From the NCBI GenBank assembly GCA_030655515.1, contig JAURVI010000037.1, positions 61,894-125,893 of the forward strand: 64,000 nucleotides of DNA, read 5' to 3'. This DNA is from Polaromonas sp. Lineage in GTDB: Bacteria; Pseudomonadota; Gammaproteobacteria; Burkholderiales; Burkholderiaceae_C. The position numbers and the translations under genes are program-made. Every line of letters starts with the position of its first letter. Positions within the stretch are counted from its first letter, which is position 1. This document shows, piece after piece, positions 15,829-29,540 of the stretch. Under the pieces are notes generated by a model. The model saw nothing but the letters and a program-made list of their open reading frames with translations. It did no database searches and was not told the DNA's origin.

Positions 15829-16281
15829 ATGAATACACCCCGTCCGGATATTCCTGGCGACTCAACCGTCGCGGCCAAACCGCCGCGCCTGTTCGCATCG
15901 CTGCGCCAGGTGGCTGTCACGGCGCTGGGCATGGTGCATACGCGCATGGCTTTGGCCGGCGTGGAGCTGGAAGAGGAACTGCAGCGGCTGATCGGCCTGT
16001 TGCTGAGCCTGCTGGGGCTGCTGGTGTTTGGCCTGGCCGGCGTGCTGGCGGTCACGCTGATGGTGGTGCTGGCCGTGGATGCTGCGCAGCGTGTGGCGGT
16101 GCTGGCGATCTTTGCGGCGGCTTACCTGGGCCTGGGCGGCTGGTTCTGGTGGCGCATCCAGCGTGTGCTGGCGACGCGCCCGCCTTTTTTGCAGGCAACA
16201 CTGGCCGAGATGGCGCAAGACCGTGACGCCTTGCAAGCTGCTTCGGCACCCGCCGCACCGCGCGAAACGGCCAGCCGATGA
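15829..16281 (+). CDS. YqjE-like inner-membrane protein (phage holin superfamily III)
   Basis: About 150 residues with two strong hydrophobic helices (GLLLSLLGLLVFGLAGVLAV and VAVLAIFAAAYLGLGGWFWW). It belongs to the YqjE family, named for fold likeness to holins; nothing else phage-like is nearby. ATG 15829 is preferred; ATG 15817, four codons earlier, is possible. Its end overlaps the next gene by four bases. Confidence 0.82.
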   Translation: MNTPRPDIPGDSTVAAKPPRLFASLRQVAVTALGMVHTRMALAGVELEEELQRLIGLLLSLLGLLVFGLAGVLAVTLMVVLAVDAAQRVAVLAIFAAAYLGLGGWFWWRIQRVLATRPPFLQATLAEMAQDRDALQAASAPAAPRETASR

Positions 16282-16655
16282 GTGAGCCAGCCGCCCATGC
16301 CACGACCCAGCGGGCGCTGGGAAAGCAGCTCTTGCTGATGCGCGCGGCGACGGAGCGCGCCGAGATGGTTCGCGCCATCGGCGCAGCGCGGGAGTCGGCC
16401 ACTTTTTTCAAAAGCGGTGTGCCGGGTCTGGTTCTGGCCCAAGGCTTGCCGCTGGCCCTGGGACTGCTCAAGCGCGCGCCCTGGGCCGGCTCGGTGCTGT
16501 CGCTGGCCCTGCCAGGCGCGCGCCGGCCCCTGCTGCGCTATGCGCTGCTGGGTGCGGGCTCGGCCCTGCTGGCGTGGAAGGGCTACCAATGGTTCGCCGG
16601 ACGGTCTGAACAGCCTTCGGAGCAGCCTGCAGACGCCGATGTGCCGCTGGTGTAG
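16278..16655 (+). CDS. YqjK-like small protein
   Basis: A 125-residue protein following the YqjE-like gene with a four-base overlap. The N-terminal half is helical and charged (KQLLLMRAATERAEMVRAIG), and the C-terminal half holds a hydrophobic stretch (YALLGAGSALLAWKGYQW). Similarity to YqjK is mostly by position and general make-up. The function is unknown. Confidence 0.7.
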   Translation: MSEPAAHATTQRALGKQLLLMRAATERAEMVRAIGAARESATFFKSGVPGLVLAQGLPLALGLLKRAPWAGSVLSLALPGARRPLLRYALLGAGSALLAWKGYQWFAGRSEQPSEQPADADVPLV

Positions 16656-16669
16656 CCCGGCTCAGCCTC

Positions 16670-18446
<1,777 letters not shown>

Positions 18447-18450
<4 letters not shown>

Positions 18451-19469
18451 GGCTGTGCTTCGGGGGCTGAACGCGTCATGCCGAGTCGCTCCAGCAGCGC
18501 CACATCGGCATCGGTGTCCGGGTTGCCGGTGGTCAGCAGCTTGTCGCCATAAAAGATGGAGTTGGCGCCGGCCAGGAAACACAGGGCCTGCACCGCGTCG
18601 CCCATTTGCTGGCGGCCGGCCGACAGGCGCACGCGCGCCTTCGGCATGGTGATGCGCGCGACCGCGATGGTGCGCACGAATTCAAACGGGTCCAGATCGG
18701 CCTGATCCGCCAGCGGGGTGCCCTCCACCTTGACCAGGTTGTTGATGGGCACCGACTCGGGGTAAGGCGTCAGATTCGCCAGCTCGGCGACCAGGCCGGC
18801 GCGCTGGCGGCGCGTCTCGCCCATGCCGACGATGCCGCCGCAGCAGACCTTGACGCCGGCGCTGCGCACGCGCGCCAGGGTGTCGAGCCGGTCCTGGTAG
18901 TCGCGCGTGGTGATGATGTCGCCGTAAAAGTCGGGCGCGCTGTCGAGGTTGTGGTTGTAGTAATCGAGCCCGGCGCTTTGCAGCGTTTCGGCGTGGCCGT
19001 CTTCCAGCATGCCCAGCGTGGCGCAGGTTTCGAGTCCGAGGGCCTTGACCGTGCGCACCAGCTCGGCGACTTTTTCGATGTCGCGGTCTTTCGGCGCGCG
19101 CCAGGCCGCGCCCATGCAAAAGCGCGTGGCGCCGGCATCCTTGGCGCGCTGTGCGGCGAGACGCACCTCGTCGGGCTCCATCAGTTTGGTCGCCTTCACG
19201 CCGGTGTCAAAGCGGGCGGCTTGCGGGCAGTAGCCGCAATCTTCCTGGCAACCGCCGGTTTTGACCGACAGCAAGGTGGCAAATTCCACCTGGTTCGGGC
19301 TGAAATTTTCACGGTGCGCGGTCTGCGCCCGGTGCATCAGCTCGGGGAAAGGCAGGTTAAACAGCGCTTCGATGGCATCGACGCTCCAGCGTTCAGCAGG
19401 CTGAGGGTTGGCGGGCGCGGCCTGGCGAGGGCGGTGCAGGGTGACGGATTGTTCAAAAACGCTGGACAT
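18447..19469 (-). CDS. bioB: Biotin synthase
   Basis: Radical-SAM enzyme that inserts sulfur into dethiobiotin. The SAM/[4Fe-4S] motif is [22 protein letters not shown] and [10 protein letters not shown] carry further cluster ligands, and ARVRLSAGR holds the conserved arginine of the second cluster. Length 340 is normal. It lies in the run bioA-bioD-bioF-bioB and overlaps panB. Confidence 0.97.
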
Positions 19470-19556
19470 GGGTTGGTTCCTTGAAGCGATACAAAATGGA
19501 TATCAATTGTGCAATTGTGACGGGGATGGCGCGACATTTTCAATGAGGCTTGAAGT

Positions 19557-20789
19557 CTAGCCGAAGGCCGTTTCCGGCCGGCAAGTCGCGGACAACTCGC
19601 TCAGGGCCTGGACCAACTGGTCAATATGGGCCTCGGTGTGGGCCGCCGACAGGGCGATGCGCAGGCGCGCCGTGCCCTCGGGCACGGTCGGCGGGCGAAT
19701 GGCGGGTACCCACAGGCCGCGCTCACGCAAACCCGCCATCGCTGCCAGCGCCTCGTCGTTGCGGCCAATCAGCAGCGGCTGGATGGCCGTCAGCGACTCA
19801 CCGAGTTGCCAGGTGCTGCCCCGCAGACCCGTGGCCAGGCCCTGGCGCAGGCGTGCAATGAGGTGCTGCAAGTGTTCGCGCCGCCACTCGTCGTGCTCGA
19901 TCAGTTGCAGGCTGGCGCGCAGGGCGCTGGCGAGCAGCGGGGGGGCGGCCGTGGCAAAAATATAGCTGCGGGTTTTTTGCAGCAGCCACTCCATGATGGC
20001 ATCGCTGCCGGCGACGAAAGCACCCGCGACGCCGGCCGCCTTGCCCAGGGTGGCCATGTAGAGCACGCGCGGCGACGCCTGCGCTCCGTTCAGTCCAAAG
20101 TGGGCCAGGCAGCCGCGCCCCTGCGGCCCCAGCACGCCAAAACCATGGGCGTCGTCCAGCAGCAGCAAGGCATCGTGGCGCTCGCACAGCGCCAGGAGGG
20201 CCGGTACGTCGGCCAGGTCGCCGTCCATGCTGAACACGGCGTCGCTGATGACCAGCTTGCGCGGCGTCCGGCTTTGCGCCAGCGCGGCATCCAGCGCCTC
20301 CAGGTCGGCGTGGGCGTAGCGGTGAATCTGCGCGCACGACAGCCGCGCACCGTCAATCAGGCAGGCGTGGTTGAGCGTGTCTGAAAAAATCGCATCGCCG
20401 CCACCCACCAGCGCAGGAATGATGCCGATGTTGGTGGCGTAACCGGCATAAAAATAGAGCGCGCGGGGCAGGCCGGCGAAACCGGCCAGCGCGTGCTCCA
20501 GCGCGTCGTTGGCCGCGCTGTGACCGCTGACCAGCGGCGAGGCCGCCGCGCCCACGCCGAAGCGCCGCGCGCCGGTGCAGGCGGCTTCGATCAGCGCCGG
20601 GTGATTGGCCAGGCCCAGGTAGTCGTTGCTGCAAAACGCGAGCAGGCTCTGCCCGTCGATCTGCAGGCGGGCGCCGCTTTCGGGCACGACCACGCGCCGC
20701 CGGCGACGCAGGTGGGTGCGGTCCAGCTCGGCAATGCGCGCCGGAAATTCGTCAAGCCAGGAGTTTTTCAGGGAGGGGCTTGTTGCCAT
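19557..20789 (-). CDS. bioF: 8-amino-7-oxononanoate synthase
   Basis: PLP-dependent enzyme condensing pimeloyl-ACP or -CoA with alanine. The PLP lysine is in [27 protein letters not shown] near the N-terminus and [14 protein letters not shown] are typical. Length 410 is slightly above the norm. The start overlaps the 3' end of bioD by 22 bases. Confidence 0.96.
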   Translation of the reverse strand: MATSPSLKNSWLDEFPARIAELDRTHLRRRRRVVVPESGARLQIDGQSLLAFCSNDYLGLANHPALIEAACTGARRFGVGAAASPLVSGHSAANDALEHALAGFAGLPRALYFYAGYATNIGIIPALVGGGDAIFSDTLNHACLIDGARLSCAQIHRYAHADLEALDAALAQSRTPRKLVISDAVFSMDGDLADVPALLALCERHDALLLLDDAHGFGVLGPQGRGCLAHFGLNGAQASPRVLYMATLGKAAGVAGAFVAGSDAIMEWLLQKTRSYIFATAAPPLLASALRASLQLIEHDEWRREHLQHLIARLRQGLATGLRGSTWQLGESLTAIQPLLIGRNDEALAAMAGLRERGLWVPAIRPPTVPEGTARLRIALSAAHTEAHIDQLVQALSELSATCRPETAFG

Positions 20790-21466
20790 GCCGGGGGGAG
20801 TTCAATGGTCAAGGTTCGGGCATCGGGCACGCGCTGGTGCGCCATGTTCGCCAGCAGCGGCGCACCGAGCCGCTGCCGTAAAAAGTCGATGTTGTCGTCC
20901 TGCGCCAGCATGGCCGGATCCACATGGTTGGCGACCCAGCCGGCCAGGCGCAAGCCGCGCGCGCGGATCGCCTCCTGCGTCAGCAGGGCATGGTTCAGGC
21001 AACCCAGCCGCAGGCCGACCACCAGCACGACGGGCAGATCCAGCGCCTGCGCCAGGTCGGCGCCGGTTTCGGTATCCGACAGCGGCACCAGAAAGCCGCC
21101 GGCGCCTTCTACCACCACGGCGTCGGCAAGCTGCACCAATTGGCGATGGCAGGCCACGATGTGGGCGATGTCAATGGGGCGGCCCGCGCGCGCCGCGGCA
21201 ATATGGGGCGACACCGCGTCGGGCAGCAGCACCGGGTTGTCCAGCGCCGGGGGCACGCTGCAGGTGGAGGCCGCGCGCAGCGCCAGCACATCGTCGTTGG
21301 TTTCGGTGTGATGGATCAGGCAGGTGCCCGCCGCCACGGGCTTCATGCCGACGACGCGGGCGTGGTGCCGCGCCAGCGCATGCAGCAGCGCCGCGCTGAC
21401 CAGGGTTTTTCCGACCCCGGTATCGGTGCCGGTCACAAAGCAGGAGATGGCGCGGCGCTCAGCCAT
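20768..21466 (-). CDS. bioD: Dethiobiotin synthetase
   Basis: ATP-dependent closure of the ureido ring from 7,8-diaminopelargonate. The P-loop is [33 protein letters not shown] is the second conserved block. Length 232 is normal. It overlaps bioA by eight bases at its start and bioF at its end. Confidence 0.96.
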   Translation of the reverse strand: MAERRAISCFVTGTDTGVGKTLVSAALLHALARHHARVVGMKPVAAGTCLIHHTETNDDVLALRAASTCSVPPALDNPVLLPDAVSPHIAAARAGRPIDIAHIVACHRQLVQLADAVVVEGAGGFLVPLSDTETGADLAQALDLPVVLVVGLRLGCLNHALLTQEAIRARGLRLAGWVANHVDPAMLAQDDNIDFLRQRLGAPLLANMAHQRVPDARTLTIELPPAWQQAPP

Positions 21467-22796
21467 GGCCGCTGGCCTCTTCGGCCAGCGTGGCCAGCAG
21501 TGCGGCCAGCGCGCCGCGGGCCAGGTGCGCGCTGCTTTCTTCGTCCATCACATACGGCGGCATGGCGTAAATGGTGTTGCCGATGGGGCGCAGCAGCACG
21601 CCGTGCGCCATCGCGTGCTGGGCGTAGCGTTGCGCAAAGTGGGGCAGCGCAGTGTCCACGTCCCAGGCCCAGATCATGCCCAACTGGCGCGCATGCCGGA
21701 TGCGCGCATGGCTTGTCAGCGGTGCGAAGGCGTCATCAAGTGTCTGGGCCAGCAAGGCGTTGCGTGCCAGCACATCGTTTTCGGAAAACAGGCCCAAGGT
21801 TGCCAGCGCGGCCCGGCAGGCCAGCGGGTTGCCGGTGTAGGAATGCGAATGCAGAAAGCCGCGCGCCACCTCGTCGTCGTAAAAGGCGTCATACACCGTG
21901 TCGGTGGTGAGCACCGCCGACAAGGGCAGGGTACCGCCGGTCAACCCCTTTGAAAGGCAGATGAAGTCGGGCCGGATGCCGGCCTGCTGGTGCGCGAACA
22001 TCGTGCCGGTGCGGCCGAAGCCGGTGGCGATTTCGTCGGCGATCAGATGCACCTCGTAGCGGTCGCACAGCGCGCGCACCCGGCGCAGGTAGCCGGCATC
22101 GTGCATGGCCATGCCGGCCGCGCATTGCACCAGGGGCTCGACGATCAGGGCGGCGGTTTCGTGATGATGCTCGGCCAGCCAGGCTTCCAGCGCGCCGGCG
22201 GCGCGCTGCGCCACATCGGCCGCGCTTTCACCGGGCAATGCCGCCCGTGCATCGGGGCTGGGCACGGTCGCCGCCAGCCGCACCAGCGGCGCATAGGCTT
22301 CCCGGAAAATGGCGATATCGGTCACGGCCAATGCGCCCACGGTTTCGCCGTGGTAGCCGCCGGCCAGGCCGACAAAGCGGCACTTGCCGGGCCGCCCGGT
22401 GTTGCGCCAGTAGTGCGCGCTCATTTTCAGCGCGATTTCGGTGGCCGAGGCGCCGTCGCTGCCATAAAAAGCATGCCCCAGACCCGTCAGTGCCGCCAGT
22501 TGTTCGGACAGTTCCACCACCGGCTGGTGCGTAAAACCGGCCAGCATCACATGATCGAGCCGGCCCAACTGGTCAACCAGGGCCGCCCTGATCTGCGGAT
22601 GGTTGTGACCAAACAGGTTGACCCACCAGGAACTGATGCCGTCCAGGTAGCGATTGCCTTCAAAGTCATGCAGCCACACGCCCTCGGCATGCGAAATGGG
22701 TACCAGCGGGACAGCCTGCGACCCGTGTTGCTTCATCTGCGTGCAGGGGTGCCACACATGCCGCAGGCTGCGCCGGCTCATAGCCTGGTTGTCCAT
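21459..22796 (-). CDS. bioA: Adenosylmethionine-8-amino-7-oxononanoate aminotransferase
   Basis: Class III PLP aminotransferase using SAM as amino donor. The PLP lysine is in ICLSKGLTGGTLPLS; RHVWHPCTQMKQH at the start, SSWWVNLFGHNHP and the YHGETVGALAVT block are typical of BioA. The ATG at 22796 gives 445 residues; a second ATG five codons later (MSRRSLRHVW) is also possible. The gene opens the biotin-pantothenate run. Confidence 0.95.
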   Translation of the reverse strand: MDNQAMSRRSLRHVWHPCTQMKQHGSQAVPLVPISHAEGVWLHDFEGNRYLDGISSWWVNLFGHNHPQIRAALVDQLGRLDHVMLAGFTHQPVVELSEQLAALTGLGHAFYGSDGASATEIALKMSAHYWRNTGRPGKCRFVGLAGGYHGETVGALAVTDIAIFREAYAPLVRLAATVPSPDARAALPGESAADVAQRAAGALEAWLAEHHHETAALIVEPLVQCAAGMAMHDAGYLRRVRALCDRYEVHLIADEIATGFGRTGTMFAHQQAGIRPDFICLSKGLTGGTLPLSAVLTTDTVYDAFYDDEVARGFLHSHSYTGNPLACRAALATLGLFSENDVLARNALLAQTLDDAFAPLTSHARIRHARQLGMIWAWDVDTALPHFAQRYAQHAMAHGVLLRPIGNTIYAMPPYVMDEESSAHLARGALAALLATLAEEASGHG

Positions 22797-22827
22797 GGAG
22801 AGGCTCCGCAACGGTCGGCGCGCGCGT

Positions 22828-23208
22828 TCAGCGGACCTGCACCGCAATGGTCGAGCGTTCTTCCTTGATCCGGTTGGCGCCATCGACAAACACCAGTTTG
22901 GGCTGAAAGCTGGCCACCTGGTCTGCCGGCAGTTGACCAAAGGCCGCAATGATGATGAGGTCGCCAACCGCCGCCTGGCGGGCCGCCGAGCCGTTGACCG
23001 AGATGGTGCCGCTGCCGCGCTGAGCGCGTATCGCATAGGTCACGAAACGCGCGCCGTTGTTGATGTTCCAGATGTGGATCTGTTCAAACTCGGCAATGCC
23101 GGACGCGTCCAGCAAATCGTCGTCGATGGCGCAGGAGCCTTCGTAATGCAGCTCGCATTGGGTCACGGTGGCGCGGTGGATTTTTCCGGCTAAAAGAGTA
23201 CGTTGCAT
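22828..23208 (-). CDS. panD: Aspartate 1-decarboxylase
   Basis: Pyruvoyl enzyme that makes beta-alanine for pantothenate. The self-cleavage site is Gly24-Ser25 in HYEGSCAID, where Ser25 becomes the pyruvoyl group. [17 protein letters not shown] and [10 protein letters not shown] are typical. Length 126 is normal. It lies 31 bases upstream of bioA on the same strand, so panB, panC and panD are all in one stretch. Confidence 0.96.
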   Translation of the reverse strand: MQRTLLAGKIHRATVTQCELHYEGSCAIDDDLLDASGIAEFEQIHIWNINNGARFVTYAIRAQRGSGTISVNGSAARQAAVGDLIIIAAFGQLPADQVASFQPKLVFVDGANRIKEERSTIAVQVR

Positions 23209-23222
23209 GGTGTTTTCAATCG

Positions 23223-24446
23223 TCAAGCAAGGGATGAAAGGGTAGATTTTGGCAGAAAGGGCGCGGCGGCGGCCTTTGGTCGGCTTCTTCCGCGCTTCAG
23301 CGCTTCTTGCAGTTGCGCGATGGCTGCCTCCGGCGAAGCGGCTGCGGTGATGGCGCTGATCACCGCCACACCGGCGACACCGCACTGCGCCGCCTGTTCG
23401 GTCCGCAGCGCGTCCATGCCGCCAATGCCGACGACCGGCAGTGGCAGCAGCAAGCGCCAATAAGCCAGATTGTCATTGCCCTGCGCAATCCAGGGCATGG
23501 CTTTGGCTTGCGTCGGGTGAATCGGGCCGCAGGCGATGTAACTCGGTTGCAGCGCCCAGGCGCGGCAGACTTCCCAGTAGGCGTGGGTGCTGATGCCCAG
23601 GCGCAAGCCCGCTTGGCGAATCGCTGCCAGATCGGCGATGTGCAGGTCTTCCTGCCCCAGGTGAACGCCGTAAGCGCCCTCTTCAATCGCCAGTTGCCAG
23701 TGATCGTTGATGAACAACTGCGCGCCAGCAGCCCTTGCCGCAGCGATGGCCTGTCGCACTTGCTGCCGGATAAATTCGCGCCGGCCCGTCTGCTCGGCAT
23801 TCTTGATGCGTAATTGCACGGTGCTCACCCCGGCGGCAACCACGCGCTCTACCCATTGGGCGCTGTCCACCACCGCGTAAAGGCCGAGGTTTGCATCACT
23901 GAGCGCAGAAAAGCCTTTGACCGATGTGGGTTGAGGCAAGCTGAAATGCGGCAGGTTGCTGATGTGCAGCGCAAAGTCGGCACGCGGCTGCAGCACGCCC
24001 GCCGCATTGCGGTGGCGCAGCGCATCGGCCGTTGCCATCTTGGCCAGGATGATGGCTTCCATCGCCACAAAACCGCGGGCCAGCGCCGTGGCTGCATTGG
24101 CGGCGAACACGGCGTCGCCGCCAGTGTCGGCGACAGGCTGTGCGGCCAGCCCCGGCAGGTACAGCCAGCCGCTGGCCTGCGGGGTATCGGCATAGTCTGC
24201 ATCATCGTTGCCGGTTATCACGACCGCTTGGCAAGCCCATGTCCGCAATGTTTTCGCAGCCTGCTCGACGGCGTTGCGGGTGGTCAGCGGGGCCACGCCC
24301 AGCAAGGCGGCTGCTTCGCTGCGGTTGACGCAGAGCAGGGCGGGGCGAGGCAGCAGTTGCTCACGGCAGGTTTGCCTCATCTGTTCCAGTTCTTTCGCGT
24401 TGCCGTGGACGGTCCAGGCTTGCGCGGTGTGGGCTAACCCGGTCAT
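23223..24446 (-). CDS. thiE: Thiamine-phosphate synthase with a shortened ThiD-like N-terminal domain
   Basis: Two parts in 407 residues. Residues about 187-390 are ThiE, which joins HMP-PP and thiazole phosphate: [54 protein letters not shown] and VVGIGGM. Residues 1-180 look like the second half of an HMP-phosphate or PfkB-type kinase ([13 protein letters not shown], then [20 protein letters not shown]), but the N-terminal half with the substrate site is absent. The start ATG overlaps the thiG stop, so this truncated form is what is translated. The kinase-like part may be inactive or have another role. The ThiE call is confident. Confidence 0.88.
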   Translation of the reverse strand: MTGLAHTAQAWTVHGNAKELEQMRQTCREQLLPRPALLCVNRSEAAALLGVAPLTTRNAVEQAAKTLRTWACQAVVITGNDDADYADTPQASGWLYLPGLAAQPVADTGGDAVFAANAATALARGFVAMEAIILAKMATADALRHRNAAGVLQPRADFALHISNLPHFSLPQPTSVKGFSALSDANLGLYAVVDSAQWVERVVAAGVSTVQLRIKNAEQTGRREFIRQQVRQAIAAARAAGAQLFINDHWQLAIEEGAYGVHLGQEDLHIADLAAIRQAGLRLGISTHAYWEVCRAWALQPSYIACGPIHPTQAKAMPWIAQGNDNLAYWRLLLPLPVVGIGGMDALRTEQAAQCGVAGVAVISAITAAASPEAAIAQLQEALKRGRSRPKAAAAPFLPKSTLSSLA

Positions 24447-25225
24447 AAGATAAAGGGCCGCCCTGTCACCGGGGTCGAGGCGACCGCCATGTCCTGCTGC
24501 GCCATGATGCCGGCTTCATAGGCCAGGCGCCCGGACTCGATGCCGAGCCTGAAGGCGCGCGCCATCTGCACCGGGTCTCTGGCGTGGGCCACGGCCGAGT
24601 TCAGCAGCACCGCGTCGAAGCCCAGTTCCATCGCCTGCACCGCGTCGCTCGGCGAGCCGATGCCGGCGTCCACGATCAGCGGCACATCGGGCAGACGGGC
24701 GCGCAGGGTGCGCAGCGCATGGGGGTTGAGCAGCCCCTGGCCCGAGCCGATGGGCGCGCCCCAGGGCATCAGGATGCGGCAGCCGGCGTCGAGCAGGCGC
24801 TGGCAGGTCACCAGGTCGTCGGTGCAGTAGGGGAAGACCTCGAAGCCATCGCGCGCCAGCGTGCGCGCCGCCTCCACCAGCTCGAAGGGGTCGGGCTGCA
24901 GCGTGTAGTCGTCGCCGATCACTTCCAGCTTGATCCAGTGGGTGTCGAACAGCTCGCGCGCCATCTGCGCCAGAGTGACCGCTTCGCGCGCGCTGCGGCA
25001 ACCGGCGGTGTTGGGCAGCAGGCGCGCGCCGCTGTCGCGGACCAGCCGGTAGAAATCGCCGGGCACGCCACCGGCGGCCATCTGGCGCTTCAGGCCCACG
25101 GTGACCACCTGCGCGCCGGCCGCCGCGATGGCCTGCTGCAGTATCTGCGGCGAGGGATAGCCGGCAGTACCCAGGAAGAAGCGACTCTCCATAGCCATGT
25201 CCGCGATGCGAAATGCCATGCTCAA
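24443..25225 (-). CDS. thiG: Thiazole synthase
   Basis: Builds the thiazole phosphate ring from deoxyxylulose phosphate, dehydroglycine and ThiS thiocarboxylate. The Schiff-base lysine is in [38 protein letters not shown] and [20 protein letters not shown] are family blocks. Length 260 is normal. It is overlapped at both ends by four bases with thiS and thiE. Confidence 0.96.
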   Translation of the reverse strand: MSMAFRIADMAMESRFFLGTAGYPSPQILQQAIAAAGAQVVTVGLKRQMAAGGVPGDFYRLVRDSGARLLPNTAGCRSAREAVTLAQMARELFDTHWIKLEVIGDDYTLQPDPFELVEAARTLARDGFEVFPYCTDDLVTCQRLLDAGCRILMPWGAPIGSGQGLLNPHALRTLRARLPDVPLIVDAGIGSPSDAVQAMELGFDAVLLNSAVAHARDPVQMARAFRLGIESGRLAYEAGIMAQQDMAVASTPVTGRPFIL

Positions 25226-25425
25226 CCTCCGGTGATTGGTTGGAAAGTGAAGACCGCGTCGCCGTCGCGCAGTTGCACGCCGCCGCGCCCGTCGCGTGGT
25301 ACGAACTCGCCGTTGACGGCGGTGGCCAGCGCCTGCGGCGGCTGGCCGAGCCGCGCCACCAGGGCGGCCAGCGTCAGGCCGGGCTCGACCTGGCGCGGCT
25401 CGCCGTTGACGGTGATGCCTGTCAC
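25222..25425 (-). CDS. thiS: Sulfur-carrier protein ThiS
   Basis: A 67-residue ubiquitin-fold carrier that delivers sulfur to ThiG. It begins with GTG ([20 protein letters not shown]) and ends FTFQPITGG; the terminal Gly-Gly is adenylated and thiocarboxylated. It overlaps thiO and thiG by four bases each. Confidence 0.93.
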   Translation of the reverse strand: MTGITVNGEPRQVEPGLTLAALVARLGQPPQALATAVNGEFVPRDGRGGVQLRDGDAVFTFQPITGG

Positions 25426-26441
25426 GGCAGCGCCGCCAGCGCGTCCTGCACCATGGCCGGCGCGATCAGCCAGCCGTGGCGGAACAGCCCGTTGATGCGA
25501 GTCAGCCCGGCCTGGGTGTCCACCAGCGGCAGGTTGTCCGGCAGGGCGGGGCGCAGGTTGGCCTCGCTGGCCACCACCCGCGCCTCGCCCAGCTCGGGCA
25601 GCACGCTGTGGGCCGCGGTCAGCAGCTCCACCGTCGTGCGCAGCGAGACGGGCGAGCGGTCCTCGCTCTCGATCTCGCTGGCGCCCACCACGATCTGGTC
25701 CACGGCGCGCGGCACCATGTACACGAAATAGCGCGGATGCAGCAGCCGCAGCGGGCGCTGCACCTTCAAACCCGGGGCATGCAGCGTGAACACCTCGCCG
25801 CGCACACCCCGCACCGGCAGCTCGGGGCGGGCGCCCGCCCCGCGCGCATCGAATACCCAGTCGAAGGCCTGGCGCTCGCCGGCCAGCCACAGCGCGCCAG
25901 GCTCCAGCCGTTCGACCGTTGTGCGCCAGCGCCAGCGCGCGCCCGCCGCGGTGGCCGCGGCCGCCAGGGCCTGCATGCCCTGCACCGTGTGGATGCGCCC
26001 TTCGCCCGGCAGCAGCCAGGCGTGGGCTGGACCCCGCACGGCGGGCTCCAGCTCGCGCAACTGGGCCGGCGTCAGAGCCTGCGGCTCGTACCCTGGCGGC
26101 GCCTTGCGCGTGAGGAATTCGACGCTGCGGGCGGCAACTCCTTCGTCGCCGCGATGCGCCAGCAGCAGGCTGCCCGTGCGGTTGAACTCCATCTCCAGGC
26201 CGAGCTGGCCCGCGATGGCCGGCCACAGGTCGAGCGAACGCAGGCCGAGGGCGAACACATGCTCGTCCGAGCACTGCAGTTCCGCCACCGGGCACAGCAT
26301 GCCGGCGGCTGTCCAGCCCGCGGCGCCGCGGGCCTCGGCGTGCGGCGCCGGGTCGAACACCTCGACCGCGTGGCCCGCGCGAGCGAGCTGCAACGCCAGC
26401 AGCCGTCCCACCAGGCCCGCTCCCGCGATTCCGATACGCAT
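25422..26441 (-). CDS. thiO: Glycine oxidase-type flavoenzyme of thiamine synthesis
   Basis: FAD-dependent amine oxidase that supplies dehydroglycine for the thiazole ring. The N-terminal dinucleotide motif is [30 protein letters not shown], the GRIHTVQGM block and [12 protein letters not shown] near the end match the DadA/ThiO type. Length 339 is normal. Its place between thiC and thiS supports ThiO over other amino-acid oxidases. Confidence 0.92.
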   Translation of the reverse strand: MRIGIAGAGLVGRLLALQLARAGHAVEVFDPAPHAEARGAAGWTAAGMLCPVAELQCSDEHVFALGLRSLDLWPAIAGQLGLEMEFNRTGSLLLAHRGDEGVAARSVEFLTRKAPPGYEPQALTPAQLRELEPAVRGPAHAWLLPGEGRIHTVQGMQALAAAATAAGARWRWRTTVERLEPGALWLAGERQAFDWVFDARGAGARPELPVRGVRGEVFTLHAPGLKVQRPLRLLHPRYFVYMVPRAVDQIVVGASEIESEDRSPVSLRTTVELLTAAHSVLPELGEARVVASEANLRPALPDNLPLVDTQAGLTRINGLFRHGWLIAPAMVQDALAALP

Positions 26442-26444
26442 GAT

Positions 26445-28340
<1,896 letters not shown>

Positions 28341-28425
28341 CTAGACACAAAATGCTCCGAAGGTGTGGCCAAAACCAGCGCGGTGGTTTTGATCGTTGAC
28401 TGAAGACCGGGGGGCCGGTTGCAGT

Positions 28426-28524
28426 CAGCTCTTCTTACGTCGGTACTAGCCGATTCAAGTTCACGGGTTTGGGTTGGCCATCTCAGCTGCTCGGCCACAA
28501 TGGCCGGGCAGCACCCCGGAGCAA
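28426..28524 (-). ncRNA. TPP riboswitch (THI element) of the thiC operon
   Basis: On the minus strand, 100-200 bases before thiC, the conserved blocks follow in order: CCGGGGTGC, GCTGAGATGGCC, ACCCGTGAACTTGAATCGG, then TACCGACGTAAGAAGAG. This is the TPP-binding core. Downstream, toward thiC, two hairpins are visible (an ACCGG/CCGGT stem within a GACTG/CAGTC stem, and AAAACCA/TGGTTTT), which could form the expression platform. Thiamine pyrophosphate would shut off thiC-thiO-thiS-thiG-thiE. Confidence 0.93.
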
Positions 28525-28650
28525 GCAAATTCTAGTACAAGCGGACACGTGGGTCCAATTTCTTTCGCTGTCATGCCGATAGCGTGCTAACCGGGGCGCC
28601 ACCGCGAAGCCGCTATGCTTGTCGCCTCATTTCCGTGAAACGATGAAAAA

Positions 28651-29523
28651 ATGAACGCAGTTTTTGACTTTTCCGCCGCCAGCCTGTCGGCGCTTGCGCA
28701 GGCCGATGCCGTTCGCGCGCTGGACGAAGACATCGGGGCGGGCGACCTGACCGCCGGCCTGGTGGCGCCTGAGCGGCGCAGCCACGCGCGGGTGTTGGCG
28801 CGCGAAGCCGCGGTCATTTGCGGTCTGCCCTGGGTGGAGGCCACCGTGCGGCGGCTGGACCCGCAGGCCGAACTGGTCTGGCATGTGCGCGATGGCCAGC
28901 ACTGCCGTGCCAACCAGGTCGTTCTGGAGATCAAGGGCCGCGCGCGCGCGCTGCTCAGCGCCGAACGGACGCTGCTCAATTTTTTGCAACTGCTCAGCGC
29001 GGTCGCCACGCAAACCGCGGCGTATGTCCAGGCCGTGCAGGGTGTGCCGGGGAATCGGGCCAAAATCATTGACACCCGCAAAACCCTGCCTGGCCTGCGG
29101 CTGGCGCAAAAGTATGCGGTGTACTGCGGCGGCGGCACCAACCACCGCATCGGGCTGTACGACGCGGTGCTGATCAAGGAGAATCACATTGCGGCGGCCG
29201 GCGGCATCACCGCCGTTTTGCAGCGTGCCGCGCAAGTGGCCAGCCAGGCGGCTTTTGTGGAAATTGAGGTGGAGACCCTGGCCCAGTTGCAGGAGGCACT
29301 CGGTGCCGGCGCCAAAATGATTCTGCTCGACAACATGGACCTGACGCAACTGCGCGAAGCGGTGCGCCTTACGGCGGGGCGGGCCATTTTGGAAGTCTCG
29401 GGCGGCGTGGGGCTGGACACGGTGGCCGGTATCGCGGCCACCGGGGTCGACCGCATCTCGATCGGGGCCTTGACCAAGGACATCAAGGCGGTTGATTTCT
29501 CCATGCGTTTTCAGCAACTGTGA
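28651..29523 (+). CDS. nadC: Nicotinate-nucleotide pyrophosphorylase (quinolinate phosphoribosyltransferase)
   Basis: Makes nicotinate mononucleotide from quinolinate and PRPP. Visible are EDIGAGDLTAGLV, the basic block IIDTRKTLPGLRLAQKYAV, GGGTNHRIGLYDAVLIKENH, EIEVETLAQL and LEVSGGVGLDTV. Length 290 is normal. First of nadC-nadA-pabBC on the plus strand. Confidence 0.97.
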   Translation: MNAVFDFSAASLSALAQADAVRALDEDIGAGDLTAGLVAPERRSHARVLAREAAVICGLPWVEATVRRLDPQAELVWHVRDGQHCRANQVVLEIKGRARALLSAERTLLNFLQLLSAVATQTAAYVQAVQGVPGNRAKIIDTRKTLPGLRLAQKYAVYCGGGTNHRIGLYDAVLIKENHIAAAGGITAVLQRAAQVASQAAFVEIEVETLAQLQEALGAGAKMILLDNMDLTQLREAVRLTAGRAILEVSGGVGLDTVAGIAATGVDRISIGALTKDIKAVDFSMRFQQL

Positions 29524-29540
29524 CATAAGCGATAAATACC

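Noticed and set aside
15829..16281. Possible prophage holin
   Set aside because: The YqjE family shares a name with holins but sits in the yqjD-yqjE-yqjK order; no other phage genes are near.
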